Below, one piece after another: positions 1-5,557 of a DNA stretch of 8,595 nt. Position 1 is the first letter of the stretch. Each line of letters begins with the position of its first letter. Position numbers and translations under genes: made by a program. The notes below the pieces were generated by a model. That model searched no databases, was not told the DNA's origin, and saw only the letters and a list, made by a program, of their open reading frames with translations. Source of the DNA: JANRKG01 sp033763635 (GTDB lineage: Bacteria; Cyanobacteriota; Cyanobacteriia; GCF-001939115); NCBI GenBank assembly GCA_033763635.1, contig JANRKG010000342.1:1-8595 (forward strand), written 5' to 3'.

Positions 1-129
1 GGTTTCGGCTTCGCTCAACCAGCGCCCGCGCCCTGAGCGAAGCCAAAGGGCAACCCACAGGTAAGTACTTTTCTGGAAATCTCCTAATTGTTCGATCGCC
101 CGCTTAATCCAGTTCCTCCCAAGAGACAT
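1..129 (-). CDS. Possible edge-truncated small ORF
   Basis: An ATG at 129 on the minus strand opens a frame of 43 codons that runs off the left edge. It begins MSLGRNWIKRAIEQLGDF, which has amphipathic, protein-like composition, and then passes through the REP-like repeat (L-R-S-G-R-G-R). An in-frame TAA precedes the ATG by about ten codons, so the frame cannot extend upstream. No ribosome binding site is clear, and the ATG lies inside the left arm of the 120-148 hairpin. It could be the 5' end of a real gene, a decayed gene, or chance. No family was recognised. Confidence 0.2.
   Translation of the reverse strand, partial: MSLGRNWIKRAIEQLGDFQKSTYLWVALWLRSGRGRWLSEAET
7..44. repeat. REP-like inverted repeat
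   Basis: GGCTTCGCTCA at 7-17 and TGAGCGAAGCC at 34-44 are perfect 11-bp complements around a 16-nt GC-rich loop. It resembles the GCTTCGCTCA/TGAGCGAAGC palindromic elements scattered through many cyanobacterial genomes (recalled). No T-run follows on either strand, so a dispersed repeat is more likely than a terminator. Confidence 0.6.
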
Positions 130-148
130 TCCGTTGGAATGTCTCTTG
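120..148. repeat. Perfect 13-bp hairpin with 3-nt loop
   Basis: The arm at 120-132 (CAAGAGACATTCC) pairs perfectly with 136-148 around loop GTT. This is the strongest hairpin in the left 335 bp. Neither strand has a proper T-run after the stem, so an intrinsic terminator is not clearly supported; it could be a processing or 3'-end structure of a gene to the left, or a mobile palindrome. Confidence 0.6.
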
Positions 149-178
149 TCACTTTAAAATGAAAGATTTCAAAACCTT

Positions 179-204
179 TCTAATTGTTACTTCCCACAAT
201 TAGA
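179..204. repeat. 9-bp inverted repeat upstream of fur promoters
   Basis: TCTAATTGT at 179-187 and ACAATTAGA at 196-204 are perfect complements with an 8-nt centre, about 20 bp upstream of the distal -35. The arm sequence CTAATTGTT also occurs at 84-92. The position suits a regulator site, but no regulator can be named. Confidence 0.4.
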
Positions 205-226
205 CAAAAACCTTACTGGGAAAGGC

Positions 227-254
227 TTGTAATTCTCCCTATTTTTTTCATACT
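227..254 (+). promoter_or_regulatory. Distal fur promoter
   Basis: TTGTAA at 227-232, a 16-bp spacer and CATACT at 249-254 form a second sigma70-like promoter 48 bp upstream of the proximal one. Its -10 overlaps the upstream copy of the putative Fur box in the same register. It is weaker than the proximal promoter. Confidence 0.35.
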
Positions 255-264
255 TCTCAATAAG
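253..264 (+). promoter_or_regulatory. Putative Fur box, upstream copy
   Basis: CTTCTCAATAAG is repeated exactly at 301-312. It resembles the TTCTCAATAA core of cyanobacterial iron boxes (recalled family knowledge), and its complement carries the TGAGAA half-site. It lies across the -10/+1 of the predicted distal promoter. Confidence 0.45.
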
Positions 265-273
265 AACTTCTTC

Positions 274-302
274 TTGAAAATTCATTGCCGATTGTGTATC
301 CT
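274..302 (+). promoter_or_regulatory. Proximal fur promoter
   Basis: TTGAAA at 274-279 (5 of 6 to the -35 consensus) is followed by a 17-bp spacer and TATCCT at 297-302 (4 of 6 to -10). This predicts a start near 309 and a leader of about 27 nt before the ATG at 336. The -10 runs into the putative Fur box at 301-312, as expected for autorepression. Predicted by eye only. Confidence 0.5.
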
Positions 303-324
303 TCTCAATAAGTGAGTCTTATTG
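301..324 (+). promoter_or_regulatory. Putative Fur operator over fur transcription start
   Basis: The second CTTCTCAATAAG (301-312) continues into an inverted repeat, CAATAAG (306-312), 5-bp centre, CTTATTG (318-324). The site covers the -10 end, predicted +1 and early leader of the proximal promoter, a suitable place for iron-dependent autorepression. The repeats are directly visible; Fur binding is inferred. Confidence 0.5.
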
Positions 325-335
325 GCAATAGTGCT

Positions 336-791
336 ATGTCTGCCTACACAACCTCTTCTCTCAAAGCCGAATTGCACGAAAGGGGTTGGCGCTTAACCCC
401 CCAACGAGAAACCATTCTGCATGTTTTTCAAAATCTGCCTGAGGGGGAACACCTCAGTGCCGAGGATTTGCACATGCTTTTGCAAAAAGAAGGGGAGTTA
501 ATTAGCCTCTCAACGATTTATCGCACTCTGAAATTAATGGCTCGGATGGGCATTCTGCGGGAACTGGAATTAGCAGAGGGTCACAAGCACTATGAAATTA
601 ACCAGCCCTATCCTCATCACCATCACCATTTAATTTGTGTTCGTTGCAATAAGACGATCGAATTCAAGAGTGATTCCATCCTGAAAACGGGTACGAAAAC
701 TGCCCAGAAAGAAGGCTATCACCTGTTAGATTGCCAACTCACGATTCATGCCATTTGTCCCATGTGTCAGCGGGCTTTGTTGCCACTTTAG
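336..791 (+). CDS. fur: Ferric uptake regulator Fur (FurA type)
   Basis: This is a global iron- and redox-responsive transcription factor that acts as a dimer in the cytoplasm, binding AT-rich iron boxes when loaded with Fe2+. From the ATG at 336 the protein has 151 residues, the length of Anabaena FurA. An N-terminal winged helix (about 1-85) with the TPQRE motif and the ISLSTIYRTLK recognition helix is followed by the metal-binding dimerisation domain with a five-histidine run at 94-98. The cysteines fall at C101-V-R-C104, C133 and C141-P-M-C144, the FurA pattern of two CXXC motifs plus a lone cysteine; C141-P142 corresponds to the Anabaena haem-regulatory Cys-Pro. An in-frame GTG at 312 would add eight residues, but it lies almost on the predicted +1 and would lack a leader. 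No Shine-Dalgarno is clear before either start. The cysteine pattern makes Zur (FurB) or PerR (FurC) unlikely. Confidence 0.96.
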   Translation: MSAYTTSSLKAELHERGWRLTPQRETILHVFQNLPEGEHLSAEDLHMLLQKEGELISLSTIYRTLKLMARMGILRELELAEGHKHYEINQPYPHHHHHLICVRCNKTIEFKSDSILKTGTKTAQKEGYHLLDCQLTIHAICPMCQRALLPL

Positions 792-812
792 ATTCAGAAA
801 GGGGGACAGTGA

Positions 813-2165
813 TTAAAACTGCCCACTCCAGACTTGCGCTTCAGAAATCCCATAATAATCCTGAGCATTGCGGATCGCTGCTCTCGTTTGCGGTCCTATC
901 TTGCCATCCAATGGTCCCTGATAAAAGCCGGATGCTTGCAAGCGTTGTTGAAGCGTGAGCAAATCTAACGTTGTAGTTGTTTGAGTTGGGTTTGATTGAG
1001 ACGGGTTAGGAATTAAGCTGCCAACCTGGGAAATTACCTGACCGGAAACCACCCATTGTGGGTTATCCGCTTGAGCCGTTGTATCTTCAACGTTCGCATT
1101 TGAGGTGACAGGGCCTTGAGAAAGAGACTCTGGGCTGTCACTAAAAATTGCTTTTTGCGTTCTAGGGCCAGCAATCCCATCCGCAGGAATATTGTGACGG
1201 GATTGAAACTCTCTCACCGCCTCTGCCATTTGTACACTGTAGAACCCATCAATGGGGCCTTGATAATCCCCTACCTTTTGTAAACGAATTTGCAGGGCTG
1301 TCACCGCAGCTCCATTATCTCCCGGTTGTAAAACCTCTAAAGTATTGGTCTCAGGAACAGGCGGTTGGGAATTGGGTGTAGAGGTCACGGCTGAATTTGC
1401 CGTGGGAGGCGTTCCTCCACCCGCCAGGTTATTTGTGACCGATTGAGTGGGAGAAGTTCCAAGGGTCTGAAGCGCTAGAGTCGTTTTTGTCCCGGCAATT
1501 CCATCCACCACTAATCCCTGACTCGCTTGAAACCGTTTGACAGACTCTTCTGTTTTGGGACCGAAAATTCCAGTGATGGGGCCACTGTAATAATTCAATT
1601 GCATCAGTTGCTTTTGCAAATTGATCACCGCATCTCCCCGACTTCCAGAGCGCAGGGCTGTTTTTAAGGGCGTTGCTGAGACGATCGCATCCGTCCCGAC
1701 AGAGTTGGCTGGAACAGAATTGGCTAACGGCACTCCCGAAACAGGATTCCCTTGCTGCGAAATTGAATTCCCTTGTAAGGTACTTAACGTCTGAGCACCT
1801 GCCACTCCATCTACCTTCAGTTGCCGAGTGGTTTGGAACTGGCGCACAGCAGCCTCAGTCATCGGCCCATATACCCCTGTCACCGGACCCCTAAAATAGC
1901 CCTGATTCTTCAAGGTTGTTTGGAGGTCGATCACCGCAGCCCCCCGATCGCCCCGCCGCAACGCCAGAGCACCTTCCATCTGGACCAAGCCGACCAGCAG
2001 CGCTACACTATAACACACCCAGTTGTACCGGGAACGACCCTGACGGGAATCGCTGCGCTCCTTAGGAGAGTTCGGCAGCGGCCCAGACGGCCCAGAAGAT
2101 GACACTTCAGAAGCACAAGCGGCTTCATACACGAGAGCGGAGTGAAGATATGCCAGGGATTCCAT
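813..2165 (-). CDS. Membrane-anchored peptidoglycan-binding protein, four PG_binding_1 repeats
   Basis: A non-catalytic cell-wall-binding protein of 450 residues if started at the ATG at 2165 (MESLAYLH, with GAGG just upstream); a GTG at 2174 would add three residues. The N-terminus is a polar region of about 45 residues, then a hydrophobic stretch (about 48-67) ending A-L-A, which could be an anchor or an uncleaved signal. Four PG_binding_1-like repeats follow at about 69-130, 171-232, 279-340 and 400-445. The first three keep the G-D/S-x-G-x-A-V...LQ...L, F/Y-GP-x-T and DG-x-A-G signatures; the fourth is shortened and degenerate. Linkers are rich in Ser, Thr, Asn and Pro. No hydrolase domain is seen, so the role is probably attachment to or sensing of peptidoglycan in the periplasm. 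It converges on fur across 21 bp with no terminator. The Anabaena furA neighbour alr1690 is likewise annotated as cell-wall binding. Confidence 0.9.
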   Translation of the reverse strand: MESLAYLHSALVYEAACASEVSSSGPSGPLPNSPKERSDSRQGRSRYNWVCYSVALLVGLVQMEGALALRRGDRGAAVIDLQTTLKNQGYFRGPVTGVYGPMTEAAVRQFQTTRQLKVDGVAGAQTLSTLQGNSISQQGNPVSGVPLANSVPANSVGTDAIVSATPLKTALRSGSRGDAVINLQKQLMQLNYYSGPITGIFGPKTEESVKRFQASQGLVVDGIAGTKTTLALQTLGTSPTQSVTNNLAGGGTPPTANSAVTSTPNSQPPVPETNTLEVLQPGDNGAAVTALQIRLQKVGDYQGPIDGFYSVQMAEAVREFQSRHNIPADGIAGPRTQKAIFSDSPESLSQGPVTSNANVEDTTAQADNPQWVVSGQVISQVGSLIPNPSQSNPTQTTTTLDLLTLQQRLQASGFYQGPLDGKIGPQTRAAIRNAQDYYGISEAQVWSGQF

Positions 2166-2193
2166 AGCCCTCACCAGGAAATTTAGGTTTAGG

Positions 2194-2221
2194 TCTGATT
2201 ACTATAGTACCTTTCTGATTA
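2194..2221 (-). promoter_or_regulatory. Putative promoter/operator of the peptidoglycan-binding gene
   Basis: On the minus strand TATAGT (complement of 2201-2206, 5 of 6 to -10) would start transcription near 2194, about 29 nt before the ATG. No good -35 is at the right distance. TCTGATTA occurs at 2194-2201 and 2214-2221, exactly 20 bp apart (two helical turns), and the palindrome ACTATAGT lies at 2201-2208. The pattern suggests a regulator bound on one face of the helix; its identity is unknown. Confidence 0.35.
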
Positions 2222-2230
2222 GGACAGATT

Positions 2231-2293
2231 GACAAGTGAAAACGACCGTGTTTTAAACATTATCCTTCTGCCCTATGCCTCCTGCCTCTTGCC
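2231..2293 (+). repeat. Dispersed intergenic repeat, copy 1, with heptamers
   Basis: Positions 2231-2279 align with 5501-5548 at roughly 84% identity with one 1-nt gap. The 3' end is four in-register heptamers of the form NNNTGCC: TTCTGCC (2266), CTATGCC (2273), TCCTGCC (2280) and TCTTGCC (2287). This resembles the short tandem repeated (STRR) heptamers of cyanobacteria. Confidence 0.6.
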
Positions 2294-2368
2294 AATATGA
2301 GGATGGAATAAAGGCTCCCTTAAAGCAGTCCATCCGTCAGTGAAAGTGCTTTGATAGAGAAGAGGGGA

Positions 2369-2402
2369 GAGAAGAAAGCTTCAACCGATCTCCATTCTTC
2401 TC
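2369..2402. repeat. 8-bp inverted repeat in purine-rich tract
   Basis: GAGAAGAA at 2369-2376 is complementary to TTCTTCTC at 2395-2402 with an 18-nt loop. It overlaps a 23-nt uninterrupted purine run at 2356-2378. It lies upstream of the predicted CHAT promoter, and no T-run follows. Confidence 0.35.
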
Positions 2403-2450
2403 CTGAGCAGCCCTCGAACTAAGCGAAGGTGAATTTAAGTGAAACTTATA

Positions 2451-2479
2451 TTGACAGATGCCAGTCCTTTAATTCTAGT
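2451..2479 (+). promoter_or_regulatory. Putative promoter of the CHAT gene
   Basis: A consensus TTGACA (2451-2456), 17-bp spacer and TCTAGT (2474-2479, 4 of 6) predict a start near 2486 and a leader of about 60 nt before the GTG at 2547. A second TTGACA at 2483-2488 has no good -10 at normal distance; TAATAT at 2514-2519 is 25 bp away. Confidence 0.45.
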
Positions 2480-2546
2480 TCCTTGACAAGTTCAATCCAC
2501 TTGATCGCACGGTTAATATTTAGGACATTGGGGAGAACCTGAGATT

Positions 2547-5381
2547 GTGATTCAGGAATTCTATATTTCTGTAACTCCCGTAGGGGGTCATGAATACCTG
2601 GTGCGGACGGAAAAGGTGTCTCCGGGTGTCCCCTTGGCGGAAGAACAGTTCGTCTGGCCTGTGGAAGATTGGTTGGCCCAGGCTCAACACCTCATGAATG
2701 ACCCTGTTCTCAATCTGCTACAAACTGGGGTTGCTAACCCCTTCGGGACCAATTCTTCTGAACCATCCCCCACCTTAAGTGTCTTTGGGCAGCAGTTGTA
2801 TAACCTGCTTTTCCAGGGAACCATACGCGATAGCTGGATGACAGCCCAGGGCATTGCCCACCATCGACGGGAAGGACTACGGCTGCGCTTGGGGGTTAAA
2901 GGAACTCAACTTCCCTGCCTTCCCTGGGAAGTGTTATATGCAGGTAACCGATCGATTGCGACAGGAACCGATATTGTTTTTTCCCGCTATCAGCCAACCT
3001 TCACACCCATCGCCCTGGCGCTCCCATTTCGAGACCTGGCGCTCCATTCCTTAACCGCCCAAACCCAACCACCACTCAAGATCCTGATGGTTTTGGCAGT
3101 TCCCAGCGATCAGGAGAGTTTGGAATTAAAGCGCGAAGTCACCCATTTACAGGAAGAACTTTATCAACCCCTCCGGAGCCATGGGGAGAACCCAGGGGAA
3201 GTTCCTACAGTGGAACTGACGATTTTAGAACAGCCCGATCGGGAACAGTTAACCCAAGCCCTGGAGCAGGGCCAGTACCAAGTTCTCCACTATGCAGGTC
3301 ACAGCAATTTAGCAGCGGCGGGAGGTGCCCTTTATCTGGTTAGCCGGAAAACAGGGCTGACAGAAGTTTTGAGCGGGGATGATCTAGCGGGTTTGCTCGT
3401 TAACAACGGAATCCGGATGGCGGTTTTTAACTCCTGCCGAGGAGCCGATACCGCAACAAATTTGGTGAAGACCGATAGCCGCGAGCGAAGTTTAGCAGAA
3501 GCCCTGGTCAGACGGGGAATTCCAGCCGTGCTGGCAATGGCGGAACGAATTCCCAATGAGGTTGCCTTGACCTTAACTCGGCTGTTCTACAGAAATCTTA
3601 AACAGGGTGCCCCGGTCGATTTAAGCGTGAGCCGTGCCCGTCAAGGGTTAGTCTCGGCCTATGGTTCCCAACAATTGTACTGGGCACTTCCCGTCCTCTA
3701 CATGCATCCAGAATTCGATGGGTTCTTAATCTCCCAGCTTTCCAGGGATGAGCATGGGACGAAAGGGGGCATTTCTTCAAGCAACACCCCACTCAATCAA
3801 TCCTTAGAAACCCCAGTCGCAAGCCGTTCTCAGGCAGGACGAGCCATAAAAACTGGTTCGGTGAAACCTGTAACAGATGCAAATGCGATCGTAGAATCAC
3901 GGTCTCAAGGCAGCCCCTCTCCAGGAACGGGAACTGGCAACCCCCTTGTGCCTACGCCCAGCGCTCGATCAAACTCGCGCGGTCAGGATTTCGCGACTAA
4001 AACTCACCAGAGCATCGCGGCCCTTTCCCAGGAAGAGGAGACGGATCTCGCCAGTTTGATTGATGACCTGGCACCTATTTCTGATGCTGAACCTACTACT
4101 GAAGAGGCTTCTACTTCTGTCTCAGACTTAATTCGTCAGTTATCTACCGCTGATGAAGATAGCTCCCTGGAACCCACCCTGGTCGCTTCCAGTTCCGAAA
4201 ATCTATTACTCATGGACCCCTGGAAAGGTAGCCCTTATCTGGACATTCCTGCTAATCCTCGCGATGAAGCGGTTGCCCCTTCTCTTTCACCTGTTACCGC
4301 TCCCCCCTTCTCCCTTTCAACAGAACCATTTCAGAGTCGTAAGTGGAAAGTAAAGGACTTTATGCGGGTTCGGTGCGTTTCTATCGTTCAGTGGCAAGAA
4401 ATGATGCTGGCTCAGAGACCTCTCGCAAAAGCGGAGGGTGTCGGTCCTGTTGCCAGAACAATTTCTCAGGGACCGATCGCTGCTTCCTCCCAAACTTCGA
4501 CGACCCCGCCCCAACACTCCCACCCTCAACTGAATCCCCGCCGCAATCACCGTTCTCGGCTCATGCCACTGCTAGCAGGAATCGTTGTTACGGCGATCGG
4601 CGGGGTTGGAATCCGATTCTTTCCCACCGTTCAAGAGCGTTTAGTTTCCCTGTTCACCCCCTCTGAAGTTCCATCTCAACCTGCTCCCAAGCCAACCCCT
4701 TCTCCGTCAGCTACGCCTGTCTCCCAACCAAATCCCAGGATGGTTTTGGTAGATCAGGCAATTCGCGCTTTTGAACAGGGAAAGGTGGCAGAAGGCCAAA
4801 AGGCAGTTGAAACGCTGTTAAACCAATCCGCTTTTACAGAAGCTCAACAGGTCTTAAAAGCACTCAGCCCCGATCAGGCCAATACCCCAGAGGTCAATTT
4901 CCTGCGGGGTCGCTTAATTATGCAGGCGGTTAAGGAAGGCAAAACTTCCTACAAAATTCAGGAGGCTCAGCAGTATTTGGAAGTAGCGGCAGATGCCAAA
5001 CCCAATGTTGTGATGTACAGTGATGCGCTGGGTTTCTTTTACTATGCGATCGGTGAGTATAATCAGGCAAACCAAGCCCTGGGCCGATCGATTCTAGCCA
5101 AAGCAAGGAATGCGACGGTTGAGGCTCCCATCGCCTGTGAAGGGATCTATACCTCTTGTGCCGGATTGGCGTTAGTTCTGATGAAATTGTCTAAGCAATA
5201 TCCAGAGGATCGCTTCAATCTCATCCAACAAGCTGTTGAATATCGCAAGCAAATTTTGAGCGAACGACCCCAGGACTTTCAGCCAGAGGTGTTGGAAGAA
5301 AATTGGATGTGGTCTAAGCAAGCTGTGAAAGACTGGCGATTGCTCCTGCAAATCAGAACTCCCAATCCCCCTTCCTCCTGA
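2547..5381 (+). CDS. CHAT-domain protease with one transmembrane segment and TPR-like C-terminus
   Basis: A 944-residue multidomain protein; GTG start with GGGGAG about 12 nt upstream. Residues 1-165 form the N-terminal extension seen in cyanobacterial CHAT proteins (ISVTPVG, WPVEDWL). About 170-395 is the CHAT (caspase-like, clan CD) domain, with H248-Y-A-G-H252 and N295-S-C297; H252 and C297 are the likely dyad, so it appears active. Residues 400-670 are a low-complexity Ser/Thr/Pro/Glu linker. A hydrophobic helix at about 672-692 follows an Arg/His-rich segment (665-671), so by the positive-inside rule the protease is cytoplasmic and the C-terminus extracytoplasmic. A proline-rich spacer (706-730) leads to a helical TPR-like region (732-935; YYAIGEYNQANQAL is the clearest repeat). 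Substrate and pathway are unknown. It is single in its transcription unit; the divergent neighbour is the peptidoglycan-binding protein. No frameshift is evident. Confidence 0.9.
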   Translation: MIQEFYISVTPVGGHEYLVRTEKVSPGVPLAEEQFVWPVEDWLAQAQHLMNDPVLNLLQTGVANPFGTNSSEPSPTLSVFGQQLYNLLFQGTIRDSWMTAQGIAHHRREGLRLRLGVKGTQLPCLPWEVLYAGNRSIATGTDIVFSRYQPTFTPIALALPFRDLALHSLTAQTQPPLKILMVLAVPSDQESLELKREVTHLQEELYQPLRSHGENPGEVPTVELTILEQPDREQLTQALEQGQYQVLHYAGHSNLAAAGGALYLVSRKTGLTEVLSGDDLAGLLVNNGIRMAVFNSCRGADTATNLVKTDSRERSLAEALVRRGIPAVLAMAERIPNEVALTLTRLFYRNLKQGAPVDLSVSRARQGLVSAYGSQQLYWALPVLYMHPEFDGFLISQLSRDEHGTKGGISSSNTPLNQSLETPVASRSQAGRAIKTGSVKPVTDANAIVESRSQGSPSPGTGTGNPLVPTPSARSNSRGQDFATKTHQSIAALSQEEETDLASLIDDLAPISDAEPTTEEASTSVSDLIRQLSTADEDSSLEPTLVASSSENLLLMDPWKGSPYLDIPANPRDEAVAPSLSPVTAPPFSLSTEPFQSRKWKVKDFMRVRCVSIVQWQEMMLAQRPLAKAEGVGPVARTISQGPIAASSQTSTTPPQHSHPQLNPRRNHRSRLMPLLAGIVVTAIGGVGIRFFPTVQERLVSLFTPSEVPSQPAPKPTPSPSATPVSQPNPRMVLVDQAIRAFEQGKVAEGQKAVETLLNQSAFTEAQQVLKALSPDQANTPEVNFLRGRLIMQAVKEGKTSYKIQEAQQYLEVAADAKPNVVMYSDALGFFYYAIGEYNQANQALGRSILAKARNATVEAPIACEGIYTSCAGLALVLMKLSKQYPEDRFNLIQQAVEYRKQILSERPQDFQPEVLEENWMWSKQAVKDWRLLLQIRTPNPPSS

Positions 5382-5415
5382 TCCTTTACTGCCCTGAATT
5401 TAAGATCATAAATAG

Positions 5416-5460
5416 ATAAAAATTGGATGGCAGAATTAGCTTCTACCATCCAATTTCTAT
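5416..5460. terminator. Terminator between CHAT gene and pntB, probably bidirectional
   Basis: AAATTGGATGG (5420-5430) pairs perfectly with CCATCCAATTT (5446-5456); the stem continues inside as AGAA/TTCT (5432-5435 with 5441-5444) and outside by three pairs after a mismatch. On the minus strand the stem runs into TTTTTATCTATTT, a good intrinsic terminator for the pnt operon about 100 nt past the pntB stop. On the plus strand TTTCTATT is weaker but could end the CHAT transcript about 75 nt past its stop. Confidence 0.75.
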
Positions 5461-5500
5461 TGAGCTTTGAAGCAAAAATAGCAGTCCCTTTTCGGGTTAA

Positions 5501-5555
5501 GACAGGTAAAACGATCGTGTCGTAAACATTTCCCTTCTGCCCTCTGCCTTCTCTT
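5501..5555 (+). repeat. Dispersed intergenic repeat, copy 2, with heptamers
   Basis: This is the second copy, in the same orientation, just beyond the pntB stop codon. It keeps the AAAACGA(C/T)CGTGT and TAAACATT blocks and two exact heptamers, TTCTGCC (5535-5541) and CTCTGCC (5542-5548), plus a decayed third. It has fewer heptamers than copy 1. Confidence 0.6.
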
Positions 5556-5557
5556 AC

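Larger units (their letters stand above)
1..335. other. Gene-poor region upstream of fur
   Basis: No secure gene lies here. The stretch holds, in order, the REP-like repeat, two edge-truncated open frames (plus strand to a TAA near 106, minus strand from an ATG at 129), the 13-bp hairpin, a 9-bp inverted repeat, and the two promoter/Fur-box modules. From about 150 to 335 it is AT-rich and looks purely regulatory. Confidence 0.6.
2166..2546. other. Divergent intergenic region without genes
   Basis: This region separates the start of the peptidoglycan-binding gene from the start of the CHAT gene. It contains the TCTGATTA direct repeat and palindrome, one copy of the dispersed repeat with four heptamers (2231-2293), a GGATGG/CCATCC pair (2301-2306 and 2330-2335), a 23-nt purine run (2356-2378) with a matching pyrimidine segment, and promoter-like TTGACA boxes at 2229, 2451 and 2483. 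No small ORF with a convincing start was found. Confidence 0.6.

Noticed and set aside
336..791. Identification as Zur (FurB) or PerR (FurC)
   Set aside because: Length of 151 and cysteines at 101, 104, 133, 141 and 144 with a Cys-Pro at 141-142 fit FurA. As I recall it, FurC has a different sequence type.
731..958. 75-codon open frame across the fur/cell-wall-gene junction
   Set aside because: It overlaps the end of fur in another frame and is antisense to the fourth peptidoglycan-binding repeat; the translation shows no domain.
2229..2257. Plus-strand promoter TTGACA-17-TTTAAA inside dispersed repeat copy 1
   Set aside because: The second repeat copy does not keep the -35, and the site is about 290 bp before the CHAT start with a better candidate nearer at 2451.
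2301..2335. GGATGG/CCATCC pair as a terminator
   Set aside because: The stem is only 6 bp with a 24-nt loop and no T-run, and no gene ends nearby.
4343..4666. 107-codon open frame within the CHAT gene, considered as a sign of a frameshift
   Set aside because: The CHAT frame stays open throughout, and the transmembrane helix and TPR-like region are in the same frame as the protease domain. The alternative frame has no recognisable domain.
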